From assembly GCF_014641495.1 (NCBI RefSeq), contig NZ_BMHV01000015.1:1-64000 (forward strand): a stretch of DNA of 64,000 nt, written 5' to 3'. This document shows, piece after piece, positions 8,790 through 16,825 of the stretch (positions within the stretch are counted from its first letter, which is position 1; each line of letters begins with the position of its first letter). The notes below the pieces were generated by a model. The model was not told the DNA's origin and searched no databases. It was given only the letters and a program-made list of their open reading frames with translations. This DNA is from Terasakiella brassicae (GTDB taxonomy: Bacteria; Pseudomonadota; Alphaproteobacteria; Rhodospirillales; Terasakiellaceae). The position numbers were made by a program, and so were the translations under genes.

Positions 8790-9062
8790 CTAGGCGTTTT
8801 CGATATATTCCTGACAATCGCGAAGTTTAATCATCACGTTATTGTCAAATTCTGCCGGGACATCCAATTTCCCGGTAATCCATTTAAAGATATCCAGATC
8901 ATTCTGTTCCAGCAAGGCTTCGAACTGGGATATCTCCTCATCCGGTAATTCACCAAGGTAACGTTCAGAAAAACGTGCGAAAATCACATCGTTTTCGTGC
9001 ATACCCATATATTTGCATTTGTGATGTAAACGTTTAAGACGATCATCCATGTCGAACACCAT
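8790..9062 (-). CDS. sdhE: FAD assembly factor SdhE
   Basis: 90 residues of the SdhE/Sdh5 (DUF339) family, which promotes covalent attachment of FAD to the SdhA flavoprotein subunit of succinate dehydrogenase. The five-helix pattern is visible with MDDRLKRLHHKCKYMGMHENDVIFARF followed by the acidic PDEEISQFEALLEQ and DIFKWITG blocks. The usual RGxxE motif is MGMHE here: Gly and Glu are kept but the Arg is Met, a departure in the most conserved position. It diverges from recG and is followed by mfd, an arrangement common in alphaproteobacteria. Confidence 0.88.
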   Translation of the reverse strand: MVFDMDDRLKRLHHKCKYMGMHENDVIFARFSERYLGELPDEEISQFEALLEQNDLDIFKWITGKLDVPAEFDNNVMIKLRDCQEYIENA

Positions 9063-9126
9063 TTGCCAGATGAAAAAATTTGCTTAGGATATAGCGACCT
9101 TTTCACTCATTGTCATGGCTTAAAGC

Positions 9127-11208
9127 ATGCGTCCTGAAATTCTTTTTCCATTATTTCGACCAATTACCGCCCTTGCCGGCGTTGGTCCGCGTATTTCCAA
9201 ATTGATGGAAAAACTCACTGGTGAACATATTGTCGATATTCTGTGGCACCTTCCAACATCGTTTGTCGATCGACGTTTTACCCCGACAATCGCCGATGCG
9301 CCAGACCATGCCATTGTGACTTTGGAAGTCACTGTTGCCAAACATTTCCCATCGCGTAACCGCCGTGCACCTTATAAAGTTTCCTGTTTTGATGAAACGG
9401 GTCACATGGATCTGGTCTTTTTCAATGCACGTGCGGATTATTTAAAAAAGCAATTACCCGAAGGCGAAACCCGTATTGTCAGTGGCACGGTTGAACGTTT
9501 TCAAGGTGTTCTACAAATGACCCATCCTGACCGAATGGGGTCATTGGATGAAAAAGAAGATATACAAACCGTCGATCCGGTTTACCCCTTGACCGCAGGG
9601 GTCACAAACAAACTTATGGGAAAAACGGTTCAACATGCCCTTGAACAAACAACCGCCCTGCCGGAATGGTTAAACGAGGCCTTTAAAAAAGTAAAAAATT
9701 GGCCTGACTGGCAAGATGCCCTGACAAGCGCACATCATCCCGGTTGCGAAGAAGACCTGTTTGCCGACACCCCGGCACGTGAACGTCTTGCTTATGACGA
9801 ATTGCTTGCCAATCAACTTGCACTCGCACTGGTCCGACGAACCGTACGCCGTGCTGCCGGGCGCAGCATTACGGGGAACGGAAGTTTGCGCAAAACAATA
9901 AGGGATGCCCTGCCCTTTGATCTCACCACCTCGCAGGAAGACTCCCTAAAAGAGATTGAAACCGATATGGCAGAACCATTGCGGATGCTGCGCCTGCTGC
10001 AAGGTGATGTTGGCAGTGGTAAAACCGTTGTTGCCCTGCTCAGTGCTCTGACCGCCATAGAAGCGGGCCTACAGGCCGTTATCATGGCACCGACGGAGAT
10101 TTTAGCCCGTCAACATATGGAAACCATTGCGCCATTACTGACAGGAACACCGATCAATCCAATCCTTCTAACGGGGCGCGATAAGGGGAAAAAACGACAA
10201 GCCATCCTCGAACAAATTGCCAGTGGTGAAGTTCAACTGATCATCGGAACGCATGCCCTGTTTCAGGATGATGTGGATTTTGCCAATTTAGGACTCGCCA
10301 TCATTGACGAACAGCACCGTTTTGGCGTGCATCAACGCCTTGCGCTCGCCAGCAAGGGGCAGCATGTGGATGTTCTGGTTATGACCGCCACCCCCATTCC
10401 ACGCACCCTTATGCTGACCGCCTACGGCGATATGGATGTTTCGCGCCTGTTGGAAAAACCTGCGGGACGCAAACCCGTTGATACCCGTGTCATGCCCCTT
10501 GCAAAACTGGAAGAGGTCGCATTCGGCCTTAAGCGCATGATTGATAAAGGTGCGCGTATCTATTGGGTTTGTCCTTTGGTGGAAGAATCCGACAAAATCG
10601 AAGTCGCTGCTGCGCAAGAAAGGTTTGAACACCTTCAATCCCTTTATGGTGCACGTGTTGGTCTTGTTCATGGCAAAATGAAGGGGACGGAAAAAGATGC
10701 CGTCATGGCGGCCTTTGTTGCTGGGGACATTGACATACTGGTCGCAACCACCGTTATCGAAGTAGGTGTAAACGTACCCGAAGCAACCGTCATGATCGTT
10801 GAACATGCCGAACGTTTTGGCCTTGCCCAGCTCCATCAACTGCGTGGGCGTATCGGACGGGGGATGGATGCCTCAACCTGTCTTTTATTATACGGCACGC
10901 CCTTATCGGAAAACGGACAAGCCCGCCTTAAAATTATGCGAGATACCGAAGATGGCTTTATCATTGCCGAAGAAGATTTGCGCTTGCGGGGCGCGGGGGA
11001 AGTCTTAGGTACACGCCAAAGCGGACTGCCGGAATTTAAACTCGCGCAATTGCCCGCACACGAAGATTTACTGGCAGCCGCGCGCGACGATGTCAAACTG
11101 ATACTGGAACAAGACCCCGAATTACAGACAGAACGCGGTCAAGCCTTGCGCACCCTCCTTTATTTATTTGAAGAGGATGCGAGCGTGGGATATCTGCGGT
11201 CTGGTTAA
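9127..11208 (+). CDS. recG: ATP-dependent DNA helicase RecG
   Basis: 693 residues, the normal length. RecG is a branch-migrating translocase acting on stalled replication forks and recombination intermediates. The N-terminal wedge/OB region (about 60-160) is followed by the helicase core with GDVGSGKT (Walker A), DEQHRFGV (motif II), TATPIPRTL (motif III) and the LRGRIGRG motif VI. The final RQSGLPEFKLA block is typical of the family. It diverges from sdhE-mfd and converges with the DUF502 gene, with stop codons that overlap by a few bases. Confidence 0.95.
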   Translation: MRPEILFPLFRPITALAGVGPRISKLMEKLTGEHIVDILWHLPTSFVDRRFTPTIADAPDHAIVTLEVTVAKHFPSRNRRAPYKVSCFDETGHMDLVFFNARADYLKKQLPEGETRIVSGTVERFQGVLQMTHPDRMGSLDEKEDIQTVDPVYPLTAGVTNKLMGKTVQHALEQTTALPEWLNEAFKKVKNWPDWQDALTSAHHPGCEEDLFADTPARERLAYDELLANQLALALVRRTVRRAAGRSITGNGSLRKTIRDALPFDLTTSQEDSLKEIETDMAEPLRMLRLLQGDVGSGKTVVALLSALTAIEAGLQAVIMAPTEILARQHMETIAPLLTGTPINPILLTGRDKGKKRQAILEQIASGEVQLIIGTHALFQDDVDFANLGLAIIDEQHRFGVHQRLALASKGQHVDVLVMTATPIPRTLMLTAYGDMDVSRLLEKPAGRKPVDTRVMPLAKLEEVAFGLKRMIDKGARIYWVCPLVEESDKIEVAAAQERFEHLQSLYGARVGLVHGKMKGTEKDAVMAAFVAGDIDILVATTVIEVGVNVPEATVMIVEHAERFGLAQLHQLRGRIGRGMDASTCLLLYGTPLSENGQARLKIMRDTEDGFIIAEEDLRLRGAGEVLGTRQSGLPEFKLAQLPAHEDLLAAARDDVKLILEQDPELQTERGQALRTLLYLFEEDASVGYLRSG

Positions 11209-12002
11209 GCATTCTCATCTTTAGATGGAATCGGGTGTTTGGAAACTAAGACCGGGCTTCCGTCCTTTTCCCGCAAAACATCCACATCTTCATACGTCTT
11301 AGCGGATGTTTGTGGAACTTGTTGTTCTTCGATAGGTCGCGTATCCAATGGAGTTACAATCCCACCGGAAATAACCATCTTAACCGCTTGTTCCACCGTC
11401 ATATTCAACGGAATCAGTTCCCCTTTGGGAACGAACAGCAAGAAACCGGATGTCGGGTTCGGTGTTGTCGGCAAGAAGATATTTACACATTGTTCTTCCG
11501 TCAGGTTTTGAACTTCACCTTTTGTGGTGCCCGTGATAAAGCCGATTGCCCAAATCCCGCGACGGGGATATTCAATCAAAACCGCCTCGCGAAAGGCTTG
11601 TGATTTCTGGGCGAGTACGGTTTCAAAAATTTGCTTGGTTGCACTGTAAATCCCACTGATAACCGGCATACGCGCCATAATGCTTTCACTGATGCGTACA
11701 AGCAACTTACCGACAAAACCAGCCGTTAACATCCCCACCACAGTCAAACTGACAAGGACAATCAGCAATCCCATTCCCGGAATACTAAAGGGAAGGTAAG
11801 TTTCCGGATTATACTTTTCCGGGATGAGTGGCGTGACCTTTTGATCAACAAAATCCACAAAGACCCATGCGACCAAAATCGTAATGGATAATGGTGCTGT
11901 TACCAGTAAGCCCGTCAGGAAATAGGCGCGAATACGCCCCATGACAGTCAACCCTTTAACAGGTTTGGTATCTTCTGACGAATTTTCTTCGGTCATGGAC
12001 AA
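11205..12002 (-). CDS. DUF502-family membrane protein
   Basis: 265 residues with two clear transmembrane helices: about residues 28-50 (YFLTGLLVTAPLSITILVAWVF) and about 72-96. The conserved DUF502 core follows: a PVISGIYSATKQ segment, then strands containing GIWAIGFITG and the FLPTTPNPTSGFLLFV motif. The family is widespread in bacteria and is of unknown function. Here the C-terminal 40 residues are polar and probably cytoplasmic. It converges with recG. Confidence 0.88.
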   Translation of the reverse strand: MSMTEENSSEDTKPVKGLTVMGRIRAYFLTGLLVTAPLSITILVAWVFVDFVDQKVTPLIPEKYNPETYLPFSIPGMGLLIVLVSLTVVGMLTAGFVGKLLVRISESIMARMPVISGIYSATKQIFETVLAQKSQAFREAVLIEYPRRGIWAIGFITGTTKGEVQNLTEEQCVNIFLPTTPNPTSGFLLFVPKGELIPLNMTVEQAVKMVISGGIVTPLDTRPIEEQQVPQTSAKTYEDVDVLREKDGSPVLVSKHPIPSKDENA

Positions 12003-12079
12003 GCGTTCCTAATTTCTATAGCGTGGAAGTGCATGGTATAGAGTTTAACGTAAAGACAAAAGAACGAAATGAGCCTGTT

Positions 12080-12322
12080 ATGAAAAATTGGGTTATACAA
12101 TACGTCTATGCAACGGACAAAAACGAACAAGGTATCTCAATTCTGGAAGTTCAAGCCGAAAGTCTTGAAGATGCAAAAAAAATCGCCGTTCAAAAAGCGG
12201 CTGCCGAAGAATATGTCTTTAATGTCTACCCACAATCTGACGAACAATTTTTAGGAAACGTCAAACATCAAGCCAGTATTCTTGTGGGTAAAGGCGAAAC
12301 TATTGAAAATGATGCGGAATAA
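12080..12322 (+). CDS. Small hypothetical protein, about 80 residues
   Basis: An acidic, soluble protein beginning MKNWVIQYVYATDKNEQG with alternating strand and helix segments (ILEVQAESLEDAKKIAVQKAAAEE). The pattern suggests a small alpha/beta fold of the ferredoxin-like kind. No family is recognised. An upstream in-frame GTG would add 19 residues; neither start has a strong ribosome-binding site. It diverges from DUF502 and converges with the cyclic-nucleotide-binding gene. Its regular composition and isolation between clear genes make it likely real. Confidence 0.6.
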   Translation: MKNWVIQYVYATDKNEQGISILEVQAESLEDAKKIAVQKAAAEEYVFNVYPQSDEQFLGNVKHQASILVGKGETIENDAE

Positions 12323-12341
12323 AATGAAATGGCGCTATGTA

Positions 12342-12722
12342 TCAGCTTTTATATTTCGCGAGTTCTTGCCCCATTCTGCGAATATTTTTCACAAAGATAT
12401 TGATTAATCCACGCATAAAAGGATCAGCTTTCGAAAGCTTACTTTCAAACGTATCGCGCGTCACAATAACCAGCGTTGTTTGCTGAACTGAACGTGCCGC
12501 AGCCATCCGGGGCGCATTGTCGATCAAAGCCATTTCCCCAAAAATACCGCCTTTGTTCACCGTGCCAAGCACGACTTCACGACCATCAACCATTTTGTAA
12601 ATTTCAACCATGCCGCGCTCAATGATATAAGCGCGATCACCGGGATCGCCTTCTTTAAAAATACGGTCCCCCGCATAAAAGACTTTACGCTCAATAAAAC
12701 GTTTCGCAGCGTGGCCAGCCAT
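12342..12722 (-). CDS. Stand-alone cyclic-nucleotide-binding domain protein
   Basis: 126 residues containing only a cNMP-binding beta barrel plus a short C-terminal helix; there is no DNA-binding or catalytic domain. The phosphate-binding cassette FGEMALIDNAPRMAAARS has the Gly-Glu pair and Arg that hold the ribose and phosphate, so cAMP or cGMP binding is plausible. Such single-domain proteins may act as adaptors or regulators through protein contacts. A class III cyclase and a CRP-type operator lie elsewhere in the window, but no direct link is shown. Confidence 0.85.
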   Translation of the reverse strand: MAGHAAKRFIERKVFYAGDRIFKEGDPGDRAYIIERGMVEIYKMVDGREVVLGTVNKGGIFGEMALIDNAPRMAAARSVQQTTLVIVTRDTFESKLSKADPFMRGLINIFVKNIRRMGQELAKYKS

Positions 12723-12843
12723 TCAAAAACCCTCAGATCCCGTCGATTAAAGTTATTTAATAGTACCTGTTTACTCAAGGAATGCAATCTAGTCTAATCT
12801 GAAAGAGATAGAAATTCTTCATTTGTATAGGTGAGGCAAATTC

Positions 12844-13287
12844 ATGCGGACATATCCTGAACGCCCGTGGGTCGGCATCGGTGTCGTTGTTCATAAAGAT
12901 GATGATATTTTGCTGATAAAAAGGGCAAAAGCCCCCTACAAGGGCACATGGAGCCTGCCCGGTGGTGCACAGCATATTGGCGAAACCGTTATAGAGGGAG
13001 CCAAACGCGAAGTTTTTGAGGAAACCGGAATATATACAGATCATCACCAATTTATTGATGTCGTCGATTCTATTCATTTCGACAAAGATAAGCGTGTGGA
13101 ATATCACTATACGCTCATTGAAATATCGTGCACCTATCAACAAGGAACCTTGGCCGCAAACGATGATGCGCTATGCGCTAAATGGGTTCCTTACCATCAA
13201 ATTGATCAATACAATTTGCGAGAAGAAACCCTTCGCATTATCAAGCAGTCTTATCGTTCACGGAACGCTTCGTTGACGGAGGAATAA
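12844..13287 (+). CDS. Nudix hydrolase
   Basis: 147 residues with an intact Nudix box, GGAQHIGETVIEGAKREVFEETG, which fits GX5EX7REUXEEXGU including all catalytic glutamates. The WVGIGVVV start and SLPGG segment resemble ADP-ribose or nucleoside-diphosphate-linked pyrophosphatases, but the substrate cannot be fixed from sequence. The start has AGGTGAGG upstream. Its 3' end overlaps that of the HlyD-like gene by 37 bases (convergent). Confidence 0.88.
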   Translation: MRTYPERPWVGIGVVVHKDDDILLIKRAKAPYKGTWSLPGGAQHIGETVIEGAKREVFEETGIYTDHHQFIDVVDSIHFDKDKRVEYHYTLIEISCTYQQGTLAANDDALCAKWVPYHQIDQYNLREETLRIIKQSYRSRNASLTEE

Positions 13288-14636
13288 ACAGGTTTTAACA
13301 GATATTGCAGTAATGTCTTTTTCCCTGTTGTCACGTCCGCCTGAACCGTCATCCCCGGCATAATCCGGTTATTGGATGGGTCATACCCGACATAGCTTCG
13401 ATCCAGTGCGATCAAACCTTTGTAATAAGGTTCTTCCTTTTCGTTCATAAAGGTTGTGGCTGAAATCGCAGAAAGCTCCCCTGTAATACCACCATAACGC
13501 GAGAAATCAAAACTCGTAATCTTAACCGTAACCGGCTGACCAACACGCATATGCCCGACATCACGTGTTGCGATTTTCGTTTCGACAATCAATTCCTTAT
13601 CCAAAGGGACTATTTCAGTTATCGTCGCACCGGGGGCTAAAACACCACCAATCGTTGTTGCCTGCAATCCTTTAACAATACCACGTACCGGGGCACGGAC
13701 TTCCAGACGCTTCACCCGGTCTTCCAGCTTTGCAATGGCTTCGCGCACCTGAGCCAGTTCCTGCGTCACACCGCCCATTTCCTGCAAAGCTTCTTCTTTT
13801 GACTTGGCAACGTCCTGCGCCAGCCGATTCTTGGCTTCTTCGTGTTCTTCCAATGCTTTGAGGCGTTCTTGAACCACTTTATTCACATCACCGTGCGCCT
13901 GATTGGCTTCACGCTTCAATTCAAGATACAAAACCTTTGAGCTCAACCCCTGTTTAAACAGAGATTCTCGCATTTTCAATTCATCTTGAACGATGGAAAG
14001 CTGTTGACGTAACGTTGTTTCTTTTTCTTCCAGCAAATCAAGTTCTGTGCTGGATTGTTCAATCTGATTGATCAAAACCTGACGGCTACTGTCTTGTGCG
14101 CCTGTTTGAACCCTGTAAATCGCCATCTGATCTTCGACCATTCCGGCATATTCTTTTCCAACGATTGAAAAATCCGGTTGCCTATCCATACCGATAGCAC
14201 GCAATCTTTCTGCTTTTAACAACAAGCCAGCCCGGCGTGCTTTCATCTGTGCGCGTTCAGAATAAGCCGCAGCAGGGTCCAGACGTATCAGGACGTCACC
14301 TGTCTCAACAATTTGTCCTTCCGAGACCAGGATTTCAGATACAATCCCGCCTTCAAGATGTTGAATCGTCTGAATTTGGCCAGAGGGGATGACCTCCCCG
14401 AAAGAAACAGAGACTTCATCAACCTCGGTAAAATACGACCAGACGATAAAAGCAACAATCACCGCGCCGACCGTCATCATTCCCGCACGAATTAAAGAAG
14501 AAGACCCGGCCTCTTCCAAAACAACGGATTGTGCCAAATAACGCGTCTGTCGCGATCCAATTTTAAACTGGACCGGATGCAGTTTTTTTTCTTCAACAGC
14601 TTTTGTGTCACTTTTTGTAATCTGGTTGCCACTCAT
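13251..14636 (-). CDS. Type I secretion HlyD-family periplasmic adaptor
   Basis: 461 residues with a cytoplasmic N-terminus, one transmembrane helix (about residues 52-72, AGMMTVGAVIVAFIVWSYF), a split lipoyl domain (GGIVSEILVSEGQIVETGDVLI and the later VRAPVRGIVKGL) around a long coiled-coil hairpin of about 200 residues, and a C-terminal beta-barrel ending in the family's MPGMTVQADVTTGKKTLLQYLLKP block. It links the inner-membrane ABC exporter to a TolC-like outer-membrane channel. Its start overlaps the stop of the upstream ABC gene by four bases. No TolC gene or secreted substrate is in the window. Confidence 0.93.
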   Translation of the reverse strand: MSGNQITKSDTKAVEEKKLHPVQFKIGSRQTRYLAQSVVLEEAGSSSLIRAGMMTVGAVIVAFIVWSYFTEVDEVSVSFGEVIPSGQIQTIQHLEGGIVSEILVSEGQIVETGDVLIRLDPAAAYSERAQMKARRAGLLLKAERLRAIGMDRQPDFSIVGKEYAGMVEDQMAIYRVQTGAQDSSRQVLINQIEQSSTELDLLEEKETTLRQQLSIVQDELKMRESLFKQGLSSKVLYLELKREANQAHGDVNKVVQERLKALEEHEEAKNRLAQDVAKSKEEALQEMGGVTQELAQVREAIAKLEDRVKRLEVRAPVRGIVKGLQATTIGGVLAPGATITEIVPLDKELIVETKIATRDVGHMRVGQPVTVKITSFDFSRYGGITGELSAISATTFMNEKEEPYYKGLIALDRSYVGYDPSNNRIMPGMTVQADVTTGKKTLLQYLLKPVYSSVNEAFRER

Positions 14637-16825
14637 AGGAAATCTTTCGGTAAGTGGGGTTTAACCTCATCTGTTGGACCGTACATTTTCATGTGACCGT
14701 TTTCCAACCATAATACTTTGTCTGCTATTTTTAAATGACTTGGTCTATGTGTAACAATGAAGCTGCAAACCCCTTCTTCTTTGAGATTGGCAACTGCCTT
14801 CATAAAGGCCTGATCATCATCAAAATCAAGTCCATTACCCGGTTCGTCAAATAGCATAATTTTAGGACTTTTCACGAAACAACGCGCAAGGTTTAAACGT
14901 TGCTGAAAACTGCTGGGTAACTGACCGCCCGTCCCCTCCCCGATTCGGGTCCAGAATCCTTTTGGCAACGCCTCAATATCATCTAAAACATTTGCAATTT
15001 TACAGGCGTGCGCCAATTCTTCATCCGTTGCAGCCGGATTAGCAAGACGTAAGTTTTGTGCAATCGTTCCGTAGAAGAATTGTGTGGTTTGCGGGGCATA
15101 GCCCATCATCTGACGCAATTCAACAGGGTCCAACTGACGAATATCCGTTTGATCAACCCGAATATTACCCGCCTGTGGAATATACATGCCCAACAACAAT
15201 TTAAGGATCGTGGACTTTCCGCTACCATTTCCACCAACAAGGGCCAGAACTTCACCGGGGTTTACATCAAAATTCACCCCGACAAGTGCCGGGTCTGCAT
15301 CCGGGGAATAGCGCAAAGACACACGACCAAATGAAATAAAACCATTGATTTTACGGTTTGTCGAAATCGTCTGATCTTTATGTTCTGAATTAATATTCAT
15401 CAAATTGTTAATCTGTGAAATAGATGAACGTACCTGCTCCAACCGGGTAAGTGTCACAAACCCTGATTGTAACGGCCCCAAGACACGCCATACAAGGATC
15501 ATCGAAGCGACAAGCCCCCCAATGGTCATCGCACCATTGAAAACTTCGAAAACCCCAACAGCAACCGTTGCAACACCGGAAATAATCATCAAGACATGTG
15601 ATGTCGTATTAAGATAACTGGTTACTTGTGCCGACTTGAAGCTGGCCATTGCCGATTTGGCTGACAGCTCACGATAGCGGCTCAACCATGTGGCTTCCGA
15701 ATTACTGTATTTAATCGCCCGCATGGAAGAAATTGTTTCAATAACCAATTCTTGTTTTTGCGAACCATAGCGGGCCGTTGCTCCAATTGCGTTTCGAATA
15801 ATCGGGCCAAAAGCCAACGCCACCAGCCAATAGAGAACCAGCATTAAAATCGGAATAAAGGCAACAATGCCACCTAAAACAAAGATGACGATAATGAAAA
15901 TAAATGAAAACGGGATTTCAAACATAACCACGGCCATAGGCCCGGTGAAAAATTCCCGAATAGATTCAAAATCCTTAATTCGTGCCACCTGAGCCCCGAT
16001 TGTTGCACGTTCTGTAAAGGCAGGCGGCAGGAACATAATCCGTTTAAAAACTTCCGTTCCCACGATATTGTCGATCCTTGCCCCGACAAAAGCAAAAATC
16101 TTGGTTCGGATTTTCCTGAGGACAAAATCGCATATAAGCGCAATACTCACCCCGATACCAAAATAAGCCAATGTAGACATGGACCCGGTCGCAACAACTT
16201 TATCATATACCGCCATGACAAAAAGCGGGGTTGCCAAGGCCAATAAATTCAACAGCAGTGTTAAACCGAGGATTTGGTAGATCAAGGAACGGAACCGTTC
16301 CATCACCATCCAGAACCAGCCAATTTTTTGTTGGGCTATTTTTTGTTCTTCATTATCAACAGGTGTAAAGAAATAGGCCGTTCCCTTCATCTTCATGTCA
16401 TTGCCACTGAGTGTGGCATAATCACCTGTTCCACCATCAAAAATGCGAACGCCATAATCACTGCGTGCCATCGGGATAAATGCCGCACGATCATCCGAAA
16501 CATAAAGACAGGGCATCAAACGAGGATCAATATCCTTGAGACGAATACGTTCTGGTCGACTAGAATATTGCAGGTTCGCCATAACATTACGAAAACCCGT
16601 AATATCCAGTTCGTCCGCAAAATGCGGCATTGCTTCGGCGACATTGCGCTGTTCCCCACGCCAACTTAAGGCCATCAGCAAAATTTCTAGGCAGGCTGCA
16701 AAATCTGAAATTTCGCGCAAGTTCGCCAATAAAGGCGATTTTTTAATAGCTTCAGCCGTTTGCGAGAGTGAACGTTTTTCTACTTCAAGTTTTTTAACGT
16801 CTATTTTGCCCAATGCGTTACTCAT
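14633..16825 (-). CDS. Type I secretion permease/ATPase (LapB-like), variant signature
   Basis: 730 residues: an N-terminal C39-like domain without catalytic cysteine (about 1-160), a six-helix transmembrane domain (about 180-460) and an ATPase domain (about 490-720). Walker A is GGNGSGKST and Walker B IMLFDEPG, but the ABC signature LSGGQ is replaced by LPSSF. C39-like domains in this family bind the secreted substrate without cutting it. The gene overlaps both neighbours by four bases (ABC-ABC-HlyD order), so it is translationally coupled. Two tandem ABC proteins with one adaptor suggest a heterodimeric exporter. Substrate unknown; large adhesins or RTX proteins are the usual cargo. Confidence 0.9.
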   Translation of the reverse strand: MSNALGKIDVKKLEVEKRSLSQTAEAIKKSPLLANLREISDFAACLEILLMALSWRGEQRNVAEAMPHFADELDITGFRNVMANLQYSSRPERIRLKDIDPRLMPCLYVSDDRAAFIPMARSDYGVRIFDGGTGDYATLSGNDMKMKGTAYFFTPVDNEEQKIAQQKIGWFWMVMERFRSLIYQILGLTLLLNLLALATPLFVMAVYDKVVATGSMSTLAYFGIGVSIALICDFVLRKIRTKIFAFVGARIDNIVGTEVFKRIMFLPPAFTERATIGAQVARIKDFESIREFFTGPMAVVMFEIPFSFIFIIVIFVLGGIVAFIPILMLVLYWLVALAFGPIIRNAIGATARYGSQKQELVIETISSMRAIKYSNSEATWLSRYRELSAKSAMASFKSAQVTSYLNTTSHVLMIISGVATVAVGVFEVFNGAMTIGGLVASMILVWRVLGPLQSGFVTLTRLEQVRSSISQINNLMNINSEHKDQTISTNRKINGFISFGRVSLRYSPDADPALVGVNFDVNPGEVLALVGGNGSGKSTILKLLLGMYIPQAGNIRVDQTDIRQLDPVELRQMMGYAPQTTQFFYGTIAQNLRLANPAATDEELAHACKIANVLDDIEALPKGFWTRIGEGTGGQLPSSFQQRLNLARCFVKSPKIMLFDEPGNGLDFDDDQAFMKAVANLKEEGVCSFIVTHRPSHLKIADKVLWLENGHMKMYGPTDEVKPHLPKDFL